Source of the DNA: Brevibacterium sp. UMB1308A
GTDB lineage: Bacteria > Actinomycetota > Actinomycetes > Actinomycetales > Brevibacteriaceae
Assembly (NCBI RefSeq): GCF_030230605.1
Contig: NZ_JASPDO010000001.1
Location: forward strand, 62,001 to 126,000
DNA: 64,000 nt
Direction: 5' to 3'
The position numbers and the translations under genes are program-made. The notes under the pieces were generated by a model. The model was not told the DNA's origin, made no database searches, and was given only the letters and a program-made list of their open reading frames with translations. Below, one piece after another: positions 8,908 to 18,352 of this stretch. Each line of letters begins with the position of its first letter. The first letter of the stretch is position 1.

Positions 8908-9190
8908 TCTGCTACGACCATTCTGATGTGAGCGGTGGCAGTTAGTTAACCTGAAAGCGGACGGTCTGATAGGGAGTTCTAACCAAAACTGTTCGATCCA
9001 TCGCCCCCTCTGACTACGGGTAGCGCGAAACAGAGCCACCCTAACCAGAACTGCTCTGACCAGGTTCGCCTTTCCCAAGACCGAGCAAACCAAATCCGTA
9101 CTGACGACCCTTACAAACAACCCCTACAAACAGTCGCACTGATATACCGTTGAAACCATTCACCCAGGCCATACCTACGGCAGGAGCGCA

Positions 9191-9670
9191 ATGACACTTA
9201 ACTACTGCACCCACCCAACACCTCTGGGCGAGCTACTACTTGTCACGCGCAACGGTGCGCTCGTCAACGTCGGGCTGCCAGGGCAAAACATCGAACCGCC
9301 CCGCCACGCAATCGTCGGAAAGCAAGACACAGGGGAACACCTCGGCGCCATCACCCAGCAACTCGACGAATACTTTAGCGGCAAGCGCACCACATTCAAC
9401 GTCAACACAGACCTCAGCGCCACAACCGAATTCAGGCGGACCGTTCTGGAACACCTGCTGACAATCCCATACGGGCACACACAAACCTACGCCCAAGTTG
9501 CCCAAGCAATAGGCCGACCCCGTGCCGTGCGCGCAGTAGGCTCGGCATGCGCCACCAACCCGATACCCATCGTCATTCCGTGCCACCGGGTACTCCGATC
9601 CGACGGGTCACTCGGCGGCTACGCCGGTGGTCTGGACATGAAACGCGCACTCTTGGAACTCGAGCAGTGA
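9191..9670 (+). CDS. ogt: Methylated-DNA--protein-cysteine methyltransferase
   Basis: A 159-residue O6-alkylguanine-DNA alkyltransferase. The catalytic motif IPCHRV holds the acceptor Cys131. The RAVG helix-turn-helix (residues near 115) and the GGYAGG loop after the active site are typical. It transfers alkyl groups from O6-alkylguanine to itself, a suicide reaction. A GCAGGAG ribosome site precedes the ATG. Its stop overlaps the GTG start of the alkyladenine glycosylase by four bases, forming a two-gene alkylation-repair operon. Confidence 0.95.
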   Translation: MTLNYCTHPTPLGELLLVTRNGALVNVGLPGQNIEPPRHAIVGKQDTGEHLGAITQQLDEYFSGKRTTFNVNTDLSATTEFRRTVLEHLLTIPYGHTQTYAQVAQAIGRPRAVRAVGSACATNPIPIVIPCHRVLRSDGSLGGYAGGLDMKRALLELEQ

Positions 9671-10302
9671 CCGCTCGAACAGTGACCGAACGAACCACGC
9701 CACTAAGCCACGCAGAGGCCACCGCCCGCGGGCTAGTCCTCGGCGAAGACGGTCTAGCCCGTCCAGAGTGGGCGTCCCACGATCCGCTCCTCCGTAACTA
9801 CTACGACCACGAATGGGGCGTACCCGTCACCGACGAAACCGGCCTCTTCGAACGGCTATCACTGGAAGCATTCCAATCGGGACTCTCGTGGGCAACGATC
9901 CTCAAAAAGAGGCCCGCATTCCGAGAAGCATTCGCAAACTTCAACCCCGAAGTCGTCGCCAACTTCGACGACACCGACCGGCACCGCCTCCTGGCAGACA
10001 CCCGCATCGTGCGCAACCGAGCAAAAATCAACGCCTCCATCAACAACGCACAAGCAACACTGCAACTGCGCGACAGTGGGGGACTCGCCACACTTGTGTG
10101 GTCATTCCAACCAGGCTCGTGGACACCTCCGAAGTCAGTAAGCGAAATCCCAACCACATCGCCGGAATCCCACGCACTAGCCAAAGCCCTGCAGAAAAAA
10201 GGCTTCAAGTTCGTAGGACCCACAACCATGTTCGCGCTCATGGAAGCCGTCGGAATCGTGGACACACGCGTGGAAGGAGCGCACCGGCCAGACAACACTT
10301 AG
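9667..10302 (+). CDS. tag: DNA-3-methyladenine glycosylase I
   Basis: A 211-residue Tag-family glycosylase that removes 3-methyladenine from DNA. The motif YYDHEWGVP, the stretch LFERLSLEAFQSGLSWATIL and the C-terminal GFKFVGPTTMFALMEAVG are hallmarks. The start is a GTG overlapping the ogt stop (GTGA), in frame with a longer upstream frame that runs through ogt and is rejected. The N-terminal 45 residues are an extension beyond the usual Tag start; a second GTG 15 bases on is also possible. Confidence 0.92.
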   Translation: MTARTVTERTTPLSHAEATARGLVLGEDGLARPEWASHDPLLRNYYDHEWGVPVTDETGLFERLSLEAFQSGLSWATILKKRPAFREAFANFNPEVVANFDDTDRHRLLADTRIVRNRAKINASINNAQATLQLRDSGGLATLVWSFQPGSWTPPKSVSEIPTTSPESHALAKALQKKGFKFVGPTTMFALMEAVGIVDTRVEGAHRPDNT

Positions 10303-10315
10303 AAACAGAAACACT

Positions 10316-10346
10316 AAGGGCCACACCCATGGCAGGTGTGGCCCTT
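10316..10346. terminator. Bidirectional terminator between tag and pstB
   Basis: A perfect 12-bp stem (AAGGGCCACACC with its complement) closes a seven-base loop between two convergent genes, with A and T residues at the two ends. Confidence 0.8.
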
Positions 10347-10361
10347 GTTCGTGTATCTGGC

Positions 10362-11141
10362 TTATCCGAAACGACCAGAAATGTAGTTCTGAGTTTCTTC
10401 GTGAGTCGGGTTCGAGAAGATGACCGAGGTGTCATCGTACTCGATCAGGTGACCCGGCTTACCGGTTCCAGCAATGTTGAAGAACGCGGTCTTGTCAGCT
10501 ACACGCGCAGCCTGCTGCATGTTGTGCGTAACAATCACAACCGTGTACTGCTCCTTAAGGTCGTTGATCAGGTCCTCAACAGCCAAGGTCGAAATCGGGT
10601 CAAGAGCTGAACACGGCTCGTCCATGAGGATCACATCTGGCTCAACAGCAATCGTGCGAGCAATGCACAGACGCTGCTGCTGACCACCAGACAAACCTGA
10701 ACCTGGACGGTCCAAACGGTCCTTCACTTCGTTCCACAGGTTCGCACCCGTGAGCGAACGCTCAACAATCTCATTCGCACGCTTCGTGCTCAGGCGAGTT
10801 CCGTTGAGTTTGTAACCTGCCAGAACGTTTTCGCGAATCGACATCGTTGGGAACGGGTTAGGGCGCTGGAACACCATACCCACCATGGTGCGAACCACAA
10901 CAGGGTCTACGCCAGGTCCGTAAATGTCTTCGTTATCCAGCAGAATCTGACCCTCAGCACGAGCACCCGGAAGCACTTCGTGCATACGGTTGATAGTGCG
11001 GAGGAACGTGGTCTTACCGCAACCGGAAGGACCGATGAATGCGGTGACGCTACGAGGTGCAATGTCGATGTTGACCTTCTCTACCGCAAGGAAGTTGCCG
11101 TAGTAGACGTCTAGGTCAATGGCTTGGATGCGCTTTGACAT
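10362..11141 (-). CDS. pstB: Phosphate ABC transporter ATP-binding protein
   Basis: A 259-residue PstB. Walker A is GPSGCGKTT, the signature is LSGGQQQR and Walker B ends DEPCSALDP, all as in the PstB family. It energises high-affinity phosphate import with PstSCA. It is the last gene of the minus-strand pst operon, 25 bases after pstA, with an AAGGAAA ribosome site. phoU is not next to it here but lies about 24 kb away. Confidence 0.97.
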   Translation of the reverse strand: MSKRIQAIDLDVYYGNFLAVEKVNIDIAPRSVTAFIGPSGCGKTTFLRTINRMHEVLPGARAEGQILLDNEDIYGPGVDPVVVRTMVGMVFQRPNPFPTMSIRENVLAGYKLNGTRLSTKRANEIVERSLTGANLWNEVKDRLDRPGSGLSGGQQQRLCIARTIAVEPDVILMDEPCSALDPISTLAVEDLINDLKEQYTVVIVTHNMQQAARVADKTAFFNIAGTGKPGHLIEYDDTSVIFSNPTHEETQNYISGRFG

Positions 11142-11166
11142 AAGTGTTTCCTTCTTCTTTGCGGCC

Positions 11167-12360
11167 TTAGCGACCGGTCTTCTTAGGTGCGAACGCTTTA
11201 GCGATAATACGAGCGACGAGGTTCAGAAGCATCACGATGACGATCAGAACCAGAGCCGCTGCCCACGCACGTGCGATCGATGGGTCCGGTGCTGCCGGCG
11301 CAGTTGGGTTGACGAGTTGACGGTAAATGTACACCGGCAGAGCAGTCATCCATCCGTTGAACACATTCCAGTTGGTCGTTGCAATGTAACCGGCGGTCAC
11401 CAGGATCGGTGCGGTTTCACCGGTGACACGTGCAATAGCCAGCGTCACACCAGAAGCGATACCGGAGATCGAGGTAGGAAGAACAACCTTCATAATGGTG
11501 CGCCACTTACGAACACCCAGCGCGTAGGACGCTTCGCGCAGTTCGTTCGGAACAACACGCAACATTTCTTCAGTCGAACGCACCACAACCGGAATCATCA
11601 GAATGGACAGAGCAATCGCAGCAGTGAAACCCATCTTGACCAGCTGCAACTTAGCCGGGCTCGTGCCAATGAACGTCGTGATGAACAGCTGGAACACGGC
11701 AAACGCGAACAGACCCGCAACAATTGACGGAATACCGGTCATAACGTCCACGAAGAACGTGATCGCACGCGAGAAAAACTTTCCTTTACCGTACTCAACC
11801 AGGTAGATAGAGGTCATCAGTCCCACAGGGACCGAAATGATCGTCGCCAGCAGGGTAATCATGAGCGTACCTACCAGACCGTGTGCAAAACCACCCATGA
11901 GTGGTCCGCCTTGTGCAGTCTTCTGGTCGGTCGCACCAGTGACGCCAGCCATGTCTTGGAAGAGCATCGCTGGGTTTCGGATCAAGCTAGGAAGGCCGTT
12001 CCCGACCACTGTCCAAATGACAGAGATCAGCGGGAGGAGGGCGATGATGAACGTCGCCCACACAAGGTTCTTCCAGAGTCCGTCTGCTGCGCGACGACGA
12101 TTCTCCAGAGCGAACGTTGCGACATACATACCGATGATGTACGCAATCGCAGTGATGATAGCGAAGCCCACAAGCGAGAACGTGTGCTGAACCAAGAACG
12201 TCCATGCAAGCCCTACAACAATGGCTCCAGCCAGAACGGCAATCCAGATCCATGACGGCTTCTGACCAGCGGTCAAGGAGTTCTTCTGCTTGCCCTTACG
12301 CGCAAGCGTCTTTGGTGCTTCAGCTTTGGTGTCAGTGTTTGTCTCAGCGTTTTTCGACAT
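11167..12360 (-). CDS. pstA: Phosphate ABC transporter permease PstA
   Basis: A 397-residue permease with the ABC-inner-membrane motif [20 protein letters not shown] near residue 280. Most PstA proteins are near 300 residues; the extra length is an N-terminal extension with a charged, Lys/Thr-rich cytoplasmic stretch and two additional hydrophobic segments before the canonical domain. The start codon overlaps the pstC stop by one base, so translation is probably coupled. It forms the membrane channel with PstC. Confidence 0.95.
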   Translation of the reverse strand: MSKNAETNTDTKAEAPKTLARKGKQKNSLTAGQKPSWIWIAVLAGAIVVGLAWTFLVQHTFSLVGFAIITAIAYIIGMYVATFALENRRRAADGLWKNLVWATFIIALLPLISVIWTVVGNGLPSLIRNPAMLFQDMAGVTGATDQKTAQGGPLMGGFAHGLVGTLMITLLATIISVPVGLMTSIYLVEYGKGKFFSRAITFFVDVMTGIPSIVAGLFAFAVFQLFITTFIGTSPAKLQLVKMGFTAAIALSILMIPVVVRSTEEMLRVVPNELREASYALGVRKWRTIMKVVLPTSISGIASGVTLAIARVTGETAPILVTAGYIATTNWNVFNGWMTALPVYIYRQLVNPTAPAAPDPSIARAWAAALVLIVIVMLLNLVARIIAKAFAPKKTGR

Positions 12361-13337
12361 TAGTTAGCCCCCGAGAATTCTTTGTGGCGGCTGACAATCC
12401 AGCGCGCAAGCATGTTGACGACCAGAGTGATGATGAACAGCATCAAACCTGCCGCAATCAGTTCGTTCTGGCGCATTCCGAATGCTTCTGGGAAGTTCAG
12501 TGCAATTTCTGACGGAATGGTTGCGTTGTGTCCGGACGAAATGAGGCTGAGCGAGAAAATACCGGGCGAAAGCACCAGGGTCACAGCCATGGTCTCACCG
12601 AGAGCGCGCCCCAGCCCAAGCATGATGGACGAAATGATACCCGCGCGAGCAAATGGGAAAACTGTCATACGGATCATTTCCCAACGTGTTGCACCAAGCG
12701 CAAGCGCTGCTTCTTCATGCAACTTCGGTGTCTGGACGAAGATCTCACGACACAGAGACGTAATGATGGGCAGAATCATGACGGAAAGAACGATTCCGGA
12801 CGTGAGGATCGTACGGCCCGTGTTCGAAGCTTCGCCACTAAAGAATGGGATCCAGCCCAAGTTCTTGTTGAGCCACGCATACGCAGGGACCAGCGATGAG
12901 GCGAGAAATGTCATACCCCACGCACCGTAGACAACAGAAGGAATCGCAGCGAGGAGGTCGATGACGTACCCAACCGGAGTTGCGATTTGACGAGGAGCAT
13001 AGTGCGAAATGAAGAGAGCAACTCCCACCGCGATCGGGGTGGCAATGAGCAGTGCAATAGCCGATGCAATGAGCGTTCCAGCCATAAGTGGCCAGACGTA
13101 CTGGAAGAAGCTGTCCGCACTAACGATGCTGTCTTGATTTGAAAAGACCTTTGGCCACAGTGCTGGAAGGGACTCGACTACCAGGAAGATAGCAACAAAC
13201 GCGAGGACCAGAAGAATAATGGCACCGGCAGCCAGTGCAAGACCAGAGAACACCTTGTCTCCAGCCGCGCCGCCACGTGCCGCCTTGGCGACCGAAGGAG
13301 CCTTCTTGTCCTGTGGCTCCGCAGTAGTATGGCTCAC
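12360..13337 (-). CDS. pstC: Phosphate ABC transporter permease PstC
   Basis: A 325-residue permease with six expected membrane helices and the coupling motif EEAALALGATRWEMIRMTVF near residue 205. A hydrophilic N-terminus (about 30 residues, Lys/Ala-rich) precedes the first helix. It pairs with PstA. About 140 bases separate it from pstS, and that gap holds a stable hairpin that probably lets pstS be made in excess. Confidence 0.96.
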   Translation of the reverse strand: MSHTTAEPQDKKAPSVAKAARGGAAGDKVFSGLALAAGAIILLVLAFVAIFLVVESLPALWPKVFSNQDSIVSADSFFQYVWPLMAGTLIASAIALLIATPIAVGVALFISHYAPRQIATPVGYVIDLLAAIPSVVYGAWGMTFLASSLVPAYAWLNKNLGWIPFFSGEASNTGRTILTSGIVLSVMILPIITSLCREIFVQTPKLHEEAALALGATRWEMIRMTVFPFARAGIISSIMLGLGRALGETMAVTLVLSPGIFSLSLISSGHNATIPSEIALNFPEAFGMRQNELIAAGLMLFIITLVVNMLARWIVSRHKEFSGAN

Positions 13338-13410
13338 AATAAATCCCTAAATTGAACGGAAAGCGGGTGTGTCCCGCTAGCGGATATGTGTGAAAGTCAT
13401 GTGCACAGAA

Positions 13411-13445
13411 CAGCCACCAGACCCAGACTGCGGGTCCGGTGGCTG
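13411..13445 (-). terminator. Intercistronic hairpin between pstS and pstC
   Basis: A 14-base arm CAGCCACCAGACCC pairs almost perfectly with its partner across a seven-base loop. It sits just after the pstS stop inside the operon, where a partial terminator or 3' stabiliser would raise binding-protein levels above permease levels. Confidence 0.6.
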
Positions 13446-13478
13446 CCCTTTCAGCACAAGCTATCTATGTTCAAGCAA

Positions 13479-14570
13479 TTAGCCCTGAGCAGTGATAGCG
13501 TCGATTTCCTTCATCGCAGCGTCGCGAGTGGTCTGCGAGATAGGAGCGTTACCAGCTGCAGCTTCTGCGTCCTTCTGACCCTTTTCGGATACTACGTAGG
13601 AAGCGAATGCCTTTGCGAGGTCAGCGGTTTCCTGGTCCTGGTACTGCTTGCAGTAGATGTGGTAGGAAACCAGAACGATTGGGTAAACGCCCGATTCTTC
13701 GCTCTTACGGTCAAGTTCGATAGCACCAGCTTCACCAGGCTTGGAAGCGTCGACCATCTTTGCAGCAGCTTCTGCTGAGTAAGGAACGTATTCTTCACCG
13801 ACCTTGACGGAAACGGTTCCGAGTTCACCAACCTGGGAAGCGTCAGCGTAGGTGATCGCACCTTCCTTCTGCTGGGTCAGCGAAACAACACCGGAGGTCT
13901 GCTGAGCAGATTCGCCACCGAGTTCCTTTGGCCAGGTTTCGATTTCGCCTGGCTTCCAAGCGTCACCAGCAGCTTCAGCGAGGTAAGCGGTGAAGTTTTC
14001 GGTGGTACCGGAGTCGTCTGCACGGTGGACAGGAACGATGTCCATGTCAGGCAGTTCGGTGCCTTCGTTCTGCTTTGCGATTGCGTCGTCGTTCCACTTC
14101 TTGATTTCGCCAGCGAAGATCTTAGCGATGGTTTCTGCATCGAGCTTGACTTCGTCTACGCCAGGAAGGTTGTAAGCAACTGCGATTGGGGAGATGTATG
14201 CAGGAACGTGGAAAGCGCCACCGTCGCCACAAACCTTCTTTGCTTCTTCGAGCTCTTCGTCCTTCAGAGCTGCGTCGGAACCAGCGAAGGAGTACTGGCT
14301 ACCCAGGAAACCTTTACGTCCGGAACCGGAGCCTACTGGGTCGTAGTTGACGGAGAGTGCAGGGTTGTCAGCCTTAACGCCTTCGGCCCATGCGGTCATA
14401 GCAGCTTCCTGCGAGGAAGCGCCACCGCCAATCAGGGTGCCGGATACGGCCTTGTCGCCGCCGTTTTCGCCGCCCTTGTCGCCACCTTCGGAGGAGCCAC
14501 CACAAGCGGACAGGGTCAGAGCACCAGCAGCCAGAATTGCTGCGGCAGGAGCGAAACGCTTGAGCTTCAC
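13479..14570 (-). CDS. pstS: Phosphate ABC transporter substrate-binding lipoprotein PstS
   Basis: A 363-residue lipoprotein: a short signal sequence ends in the lipobox LSAC, followed by a Gly/Ser/Glu linker. The binding-protein core shows typical PstS motifs: GGGASSQEAAMTAWAEG near the N-terminus, then YDPVGSGSGRKGF and HRADDSGTTENF. The start is a GTG with GAAAGG eight bases upstream; the longer in-frame ATG gives a non-signal leader and is rejected. It leads the pst operon and has a candidate Pho box 90-107 bp upstream. Confidence 0.96.
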   Translation of the reverse strand: MKLKRFAPAAAILAAGALTLSACGGSSEGGDKGGENGGDKAVSGTLIGGGASSQEAAMTAWAEGVKADNPALSVNYDPVGSGSGRKGFLGSQYSFAGSDAALKDEELEEAKKVCGDGGAFHVPAYISPIAVAYNLPGVDEVKLDAETIAKIFAGEIKKWNDDAIAKQNEGTELPDMDIVPVHRADDSGTTENFTAYLAEAAGDAWKPGEIETWPKELGGESAQQTSGVVSLTQQKEGAITYADASQVGELGTVSVKVGEEYVPYSAEAAAKMVDASKPGEAGAIELDRKSEESGVYPIVLVSYHIYCKQYQDQETADLAKAFASYVVSEKGQKDAEAAAGNAPISQTTRDAAMKEIDAITAQG

Positions 14571-14659
14571 GAGGATACCTTTCGGTCTGTTCTGTCTGGG
14601 GAAGTTCCCCACGTGCATCTCAACGTTAAAAGTCGATGGTTTACGCAAGTGTCTGAACA

Positions 14660-14677
14660 GGTTAACGGGGGGTTAAA
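14660..14677 (-). promoter_or_regulatory. Candidate Pho box upstream of pstS
   Basis: GGTTAAC and GGTTAAA on the plus strand are spaced 11 bp apart; a weaker GGTTTAC lies 21 bp before the first. Orientation relative to the gene is the same as at the two phosphatase genes, so RegX3/PhoP binding is inferred. Confidence 0.55.
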
Positions 14678-14760
14678 TCGCTTGGAAAAAGTTGAGATTT
14701 TGGTTACTTTTTCATCACAGTGAGGCCCGCCTAGTAGGTAACCGTGACGCTGATCACTCG

Positions 14761-15735
14761 TTAAGTATCAATCGGCCGGTACCGCTCAACCTCAACAATC
14801 CGCGGTACTGGTCCCGGCCGGAAATAGGCGATCAAGATCTCGCCGGGGTTCATATACGGGTCTTCGCTGGGAAGCTTTTCCGCCAAGCCTGTAGGTGCAA
14901 AAGACGCGAGAGTACGGAACACCGTCGGAAGAACAGGTCGGTGCGTACACACGGCAACCGCTTGCTCTTTCGCGATGAGTTTTTCCAGCGCCTGGACGGT
15001 CTTTTCAGGCTTGTTTGCGTTGTTCTTTTCGCTCAGCCACTTAATCGTCTTGATGTTTTTGCCCGTGGAAGCGGAGTACGGCTTGAGCGTGGCAACGCAA
15101 CGTTTCCAGGGACTCGAAACCAACCGCTTAGGCTCCCACGCGTCAAGCAGTCCGATCAGCGCCAATGACTGCCGCGTTCCCAAGCCCAATAACGGTCGGA
15201 CCTGCTCTGTTTCGTGCCATTTAGAACGCGGAAACGCCTTACCGTGGCGCACGATGATGACGGGAAATCCATACAAACTCCCCGTCTGGTGCGCCTGCTC
15301 CAACCGGTCTAACTGTTCACGGTCAGAAAAGCGGGTGAGCTTGTTGCGCGCGTCTTCGATTGGTAACCACACAGCCTTGTCAATCTCTTTGGGATTAGAA
15401 GGCCGAGGTGGTGCTTCGGTTGCGACGCGTGCCGCCCAGTATTCGACGTGCTTGGAAAGTTTTTTCCCAACCGTGTACCGCGCCGATGGCAGGGGGAGGC
15501 CCAAAACCACGCGGTATCCGGTTTCTTCTTCAATCTCCCGAATTGCACATTCGGGGAGCGTTTCGCCTTTCTCGACTTTTCCTTTGGGCCACGCCCAGTC
15601 GTCGTATTTGGGTCGGTGGACAAGAAGGACTTCGAGGCGTCCGCCAGCCTTGCGCCACAGTACGGCACCAGCCGCGAGGACATCGGCGTTGAGTCGGGCG
15701 GATTCGCCAGCGTTGGAAACGGGGGTGGGGCTCAC
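14761..15735 (-). CDS. mutT1: NUDIX hydrolase fused to histidine phosphatase (MutT1-like)
   Basis: A 324-residue two-domain protein. The N-terminal half contains a full NUDIX box (GKVEKGETLPECAIREIEEE region, residues near 52-74). The C-terminal half begins with the phosphohistidine motif VIIVRHGK (residues near 180). This architecture is that of mycobacterial MutT1, which hydrolyses 8-oxo-(d)GTP and diadenosine polyphosphates. Its GTG overlaps the mshD stop by four bases, so it is co-translated behind glnR-mshD. Substrate preference is inferred from the family. Confidence 0.88.
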   Translation of the reverse strand: MSPTPVSNAGESARLNADVLAAGAVLWRKAGGRLEVLLVHRPKYDDWAWPKGKVEKGETLPECAIREIEEETGYRVVLGLPLPSARYTVGKKLSKHVEYWAARVATEAPPRPSNPKEIDKAVWLPIEDARNKLTRFSDREQLDRLEQAHQTGSLYGFPVIIVRHGKAFPRSKWHETEQVRPLLGLGTRQSLALIGLLDAWEPKRLVSSPWKRCVATLKPYSASTGKNIKTIKWLSEKNNANKPEKTVQALEKLIAKEQAVAVCTHRPVLPTVFRTLASFAPTGLAEKLPSEDPYMNPGEILIAYFRPGPVPRIVEVERYRPIDT

Positions 15736-16649
15736 GTGTGGTCCTGCGGTGCATAGCTGATGTGGCGAATTTCGTTCACAAATCCGAGCTTCTTATACAC
15801 ATGCAATGCTGCGTCATTGTCAGATTCGACGTACAGCTCAATCGCGTCCACACCACTGTCGATGAGGTGCCGCATACCAGCGTTCATGAGCACCGTGCCT
15901 AGGCCCCGGGAGTGGACGTGCGGGTCAACTCCAATGACGTACACCTCGCCCATGGTGAGCCCGCTGGGGTGGTCTGTGTGAATCTTGGTGTGGTGGAATC
16001 CCACAATGTCACCGTTGTGGACCGCAAAGAAAACAGATGCAGGGTCAAAGCTGTGATCTTCCACGATGCGCGCATAGTCTTGCGCGCTCTGGTTGCCCTG
16101 TTCCGGGTGCCAGCTAAAAGCTGCGTTGTTGATTTCGCGCCACCGGACTTCGTCGCCAGGCTGATACGTGTGAATTTCGACCCCTTCGGGGGCGTTCACC
16201 TCCGGAACAGCAAGCTCCTCTTCCACCGTCTTCGTTGACAGCTGCAAAAGAACTCGCTCACGCGCAAACCCGAACGATTCAGCTAGTGCACTGGCTGCAG
16301 GATGATCTCCGTGAGACCACGCCCACGTGCGTGAAGCAACCCCCGCCTCACGGGCGCGCACAAGGAGGTTTTCAGCCAAAAGGCGACCACCACCTCGGCC
16401 GCGGAATTCCGGTACCACGCACATTTCCAAGGCACCACGTTCACCTTGGTCCACAACAGCGCCAAAACCCGCCAATTGGTCATCAACCACCAGCCCAAGC
16501 GAAATAGGCTCGTGCGATGCAGATTCGGCCCCTTGCGCAAGTGCGTCAAGCACGCCGTCAGACAAGGGTGCGACGTGGTCGTGAGCGGTCACGTGGCGCA
16601 GGAGTTCACGGACGTTGTCGTCCACGTTCAGCTGGCAGGTGTGTGACAC
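15732..16649 (-). CDS. mshD: Mycothiol synthase (tandem GNAT acetyltransferase)
   Basis: A 305-residue protein with two GNAT domains, the second clearest with GEVYVIGVDPHVHSRGLGTV and LYVESDNDAALHVYKKLGF. MshD acetylates the cysteinyl amine in the last step of mycothiol synthesis. The start is a GTG preceded by GGAAGGA. It lies between glnR and mutT1; glnR-mshD adjacency near pst also occurs in Mycobacterium tuberculosis (Rv0818-Rv0820). mshA and a mycothiol-dependent dehydrogenase in this window support a mycothiol producer. Confidence 0.93.
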   Translation of the reverse strand: MSHTCQLNVDDNVRELLRHVTAHDHVAPLSDGVLDALAQGAESASHEPISLGLVVDDQLAGFGAVVDQGERGALEMCVVPEFRGRGGGRLLAENLLVRAREAGVASRTWAWSHGDHPAASALAESFGFARERVLLQLSTKTVEEELAVPEVNAPEGVEIHTYQPGDEVRWREINNAAFSWHPEQGNQSAQDYARIVEDHSFDPASVFFAVHNGDIVGFHHTKIHTDHPSGLTMGEVYVIGVDPHVHSRGLGTVLMNAGMRHLIDSGVDAIELYVESDNDAALHVYKKLGFVNEIRHISYAPQDHT

Positions 16650-16661
16650 GCAGGTCCTTCC

Positions 16662-17387
16662 TCAGTCGACTTCTGGCCGTTGAGCTGTTGGCTCGTCTGA
16701 GCTAAACATATAGCCCACGTTTCTTACTGTACTAATTGTGTGTGCGAACTCTGGTCCGAGCTTGGCTCGTAACCTCCGCACGTGCACGTCGACGGTGCGG
16801 GTCCCACCCAAGTACGCGTCGCCCCACACGTGTGTGACCAATTGAGCGCGCGTAAAGGCGCGGTTGGGGTGGGTGACCAGGTGGTAGAGCAGTTCGAACT
16901 CTCGGTAAGTGAGGTTGATGTTCCGGCCGCCCACGGTCACGGTGAAGCTTTCGTGGTTGACCGTCAGTCTCCCGTACCGCGTGATGGGTTCCGTCGCCGA
17001 GGTGGCCGCCACCGGGTCTGTTTCGTCGAGTGCGGAGGGTGTGGCTGCCCGCGCGTGAGCCAAGCGGAGGCGGGCCTCGATTTCAGCGGGTTGCGCGTTC
17101 GTGCTCACGATGTCGGTCACGTTCCACGATTCTTGGGCAGCGGTAAAACCGCCATCGGTAAGCACAACAATCGTGGGGCCGTTAAAACCCACATTTTCTA
17201 AGCGGGTGGAAATAATGGGAGCGATCTGCAGTTCGGTAGTCGCGTCGACGACAGCAATGTCGAAGGAGCTGGGGTCGATTGCGATGAGGTCAGACATTGA
17301 GGGTGTAACCGTCGTGATGGTGTGCGGTAGTACGTGCAGGGCCGGAAGGGCCGTGCTGTCTGAGGCCGCAATCACGAGGATTCGCAC
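16662..17387 (-). CDS. glnR: GlnR-type atypical OmpR-family response regulator
   Basis: A 241-residue regulator with a degenerate receiver (residues 1-115) and a C-terminal winged-helix domain (VNLTYREFELL-like region through RTVDVHVRRLRAKLG). The receiver keeps the Asp of VVDATTE but lacks the acidic pair after the first strand and the usual Lys-Pro, so it is unlikely to be switched by a standard kinase. This matches GlnR, the actinobacterial nitrogen regulator. A GTG with AAAGGGG upstream is the best start. No cognate kinase is adjacent. Confidence 0.8.
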   Translation of the reverse strand: MRILVIAASDSTALPALHVLPHTITTVTPSMSDLIAIDPSSFDIAVVDATTELQIAPIISTRLENVGFNGPTIVVLTDGGFTAAQESWNVTDIVSTNAQPAEIEARLRLAHARAATPSALDETDPVAATSATEPITRYGRLTVNHESFTVTVGGRNINLTYREFELLYHLVTHPNRAFTRAQLVTHVWGDAYLGGTRTVDVHVRRLRAKLGPEFAHTISTVRNVGYMFSSDEPTAQRPEVD

Positions 17388-17489
17388 TTTTCCCCTTTGC
17401 TCGTGTGGATAGTGAAAAGTATATGTGTGCACAGCGGTTGTGATTTGCCGGTTGCCATTCGCGCGCCTGGTCATGGCAACATGGGGCGT

Positions 17490-18296
17490 ATGGAACGGTG
17501 GATCAGCGTGCTTGTTGCTCTGGGACTGGGCGTGACCTTAGCGGTGACGTCGTCCTTGGGTTACGGTCCTATCGCTTTTGCCTCCGGCCTGTTGGTTTTT
17601 GCTTTTGCATTCGGGTGGCCCAGGCTCACGGACTCGCCTCAACCGTGGGTCACAAGTTTCACGCTGGGCGGCTTTGGTTTCGCTGGCATGTTGGCGACGT
17701 GGTTGGCGGTCGCGCCCCCGTATTTGGAGTGGCTGCCGGTTCTAGCTGGGCTTGGTTTGCTGTGGTCGTTTGTTCAGCATTTGGCCCGGGGGATTGAGGC
17801 ATCGCACGCTGTTGCGAACGTCTCAGCGCAGGTGGCCGGGATTGTGATCACGCTGTCGGCGTGTACATGGATTGCGAGTTTGCGTCTGCCGGGGAACCAT
17901 TCGGCGATTTACATTGGGCTCGCCGCGATCTTCTTCGCCCAGTGCGCAACCGCGTTGCCGTGGCCAGCCCGCTACACCTCGCCCTTGGCAGTGGTCGCTG
18001 GGGTTGTGGGAGCTGGAATCGCGCACGTGTTTCACCCTCTGCCTACCGTGAGTCTTGTTGTCGCCTTGGTGTTCGGAATGGTGCTGGGTGGGATTGTGGC
18101 CGCAACTGACCGGATTTTAGGGTTGATTGCGCGCGCTCGCTTCCAAGCGACCTCGCTCAATGAAGCCCGAGGTGTCACAAAGGCACGCACGTGGGGCGTC
18201 CAGTTGGCGCTGGGAGCGGCTCCGATTGCGCTTTCTGGGGTTGCGGTTTATGCCTTGCACCGCTTGCCCGCGTGGGCGTTCATTTGGTTCGGGTGA
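17490..18296 (+). CDS. Multi-spanning membrane protein of unknown function
   Basis: About 268 residues with roughly eight hydrophobic segments, starting MERWISVLVALGLGVTLAVT. No enzymatic or transport motif was recognised. A basic stretch near residue 205 (ILGLIARARFQ) is the only long polar loop. An ATG nine bases upstream is possible. The gene diverges from glnR and is followed by a small membrane peptide gene. Its position beside GlnR hints at, but does not show, a link to nitrogen control. Confidence 0.7.
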   Translation: MERWISVLVALGLGVTLAVTSSLGYGPIAFASGLLVFAFAFGWPRLTDSPQPWVTSFTLGGFGFAGMLATWLAVAPPYLEWLPVLAGLGLLWSFVQHLARGIEASHAVANVSAQVAGIVITLSACTWIASLRLPGNHSAIYIGLAAIFFAQCATALPWPARYTSPLAVVAGVVGAGIAHVFHPLPTVSLVVALVFGMVLGGIVAATDRILGLIARARFQATSLNEARGVTKARTWGVQLALGAAPIALSGVAVYALHRLPAWAFIWFG

Positions 18297-18340
18297 GAAC
18301 CAGTATCTGGAGGGGCTGAGAGTCGCCAGATGCAAAGCGG

Positions 18341-18346
18341 TACACT
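18341..18346 (+). promoter_or_regulatory. -10 element TACACT for a leaderless small-protein mRNA
   Basis: TACACT is followed by six bases and then the ATG of the 38-residue protein. No ribosome site is present. Confidence 0.45.
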
Positions 18347-18352
18347 ATAACC

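Noticed and set aside
6424..9033. GCGAAACAG on both sides of the HNH gene as a target-site duplication
   Set aside because: A nine-base match between two several-hundred-base flanks is expected by chance about half the time, and the copies do not sit at symmetrical edges.
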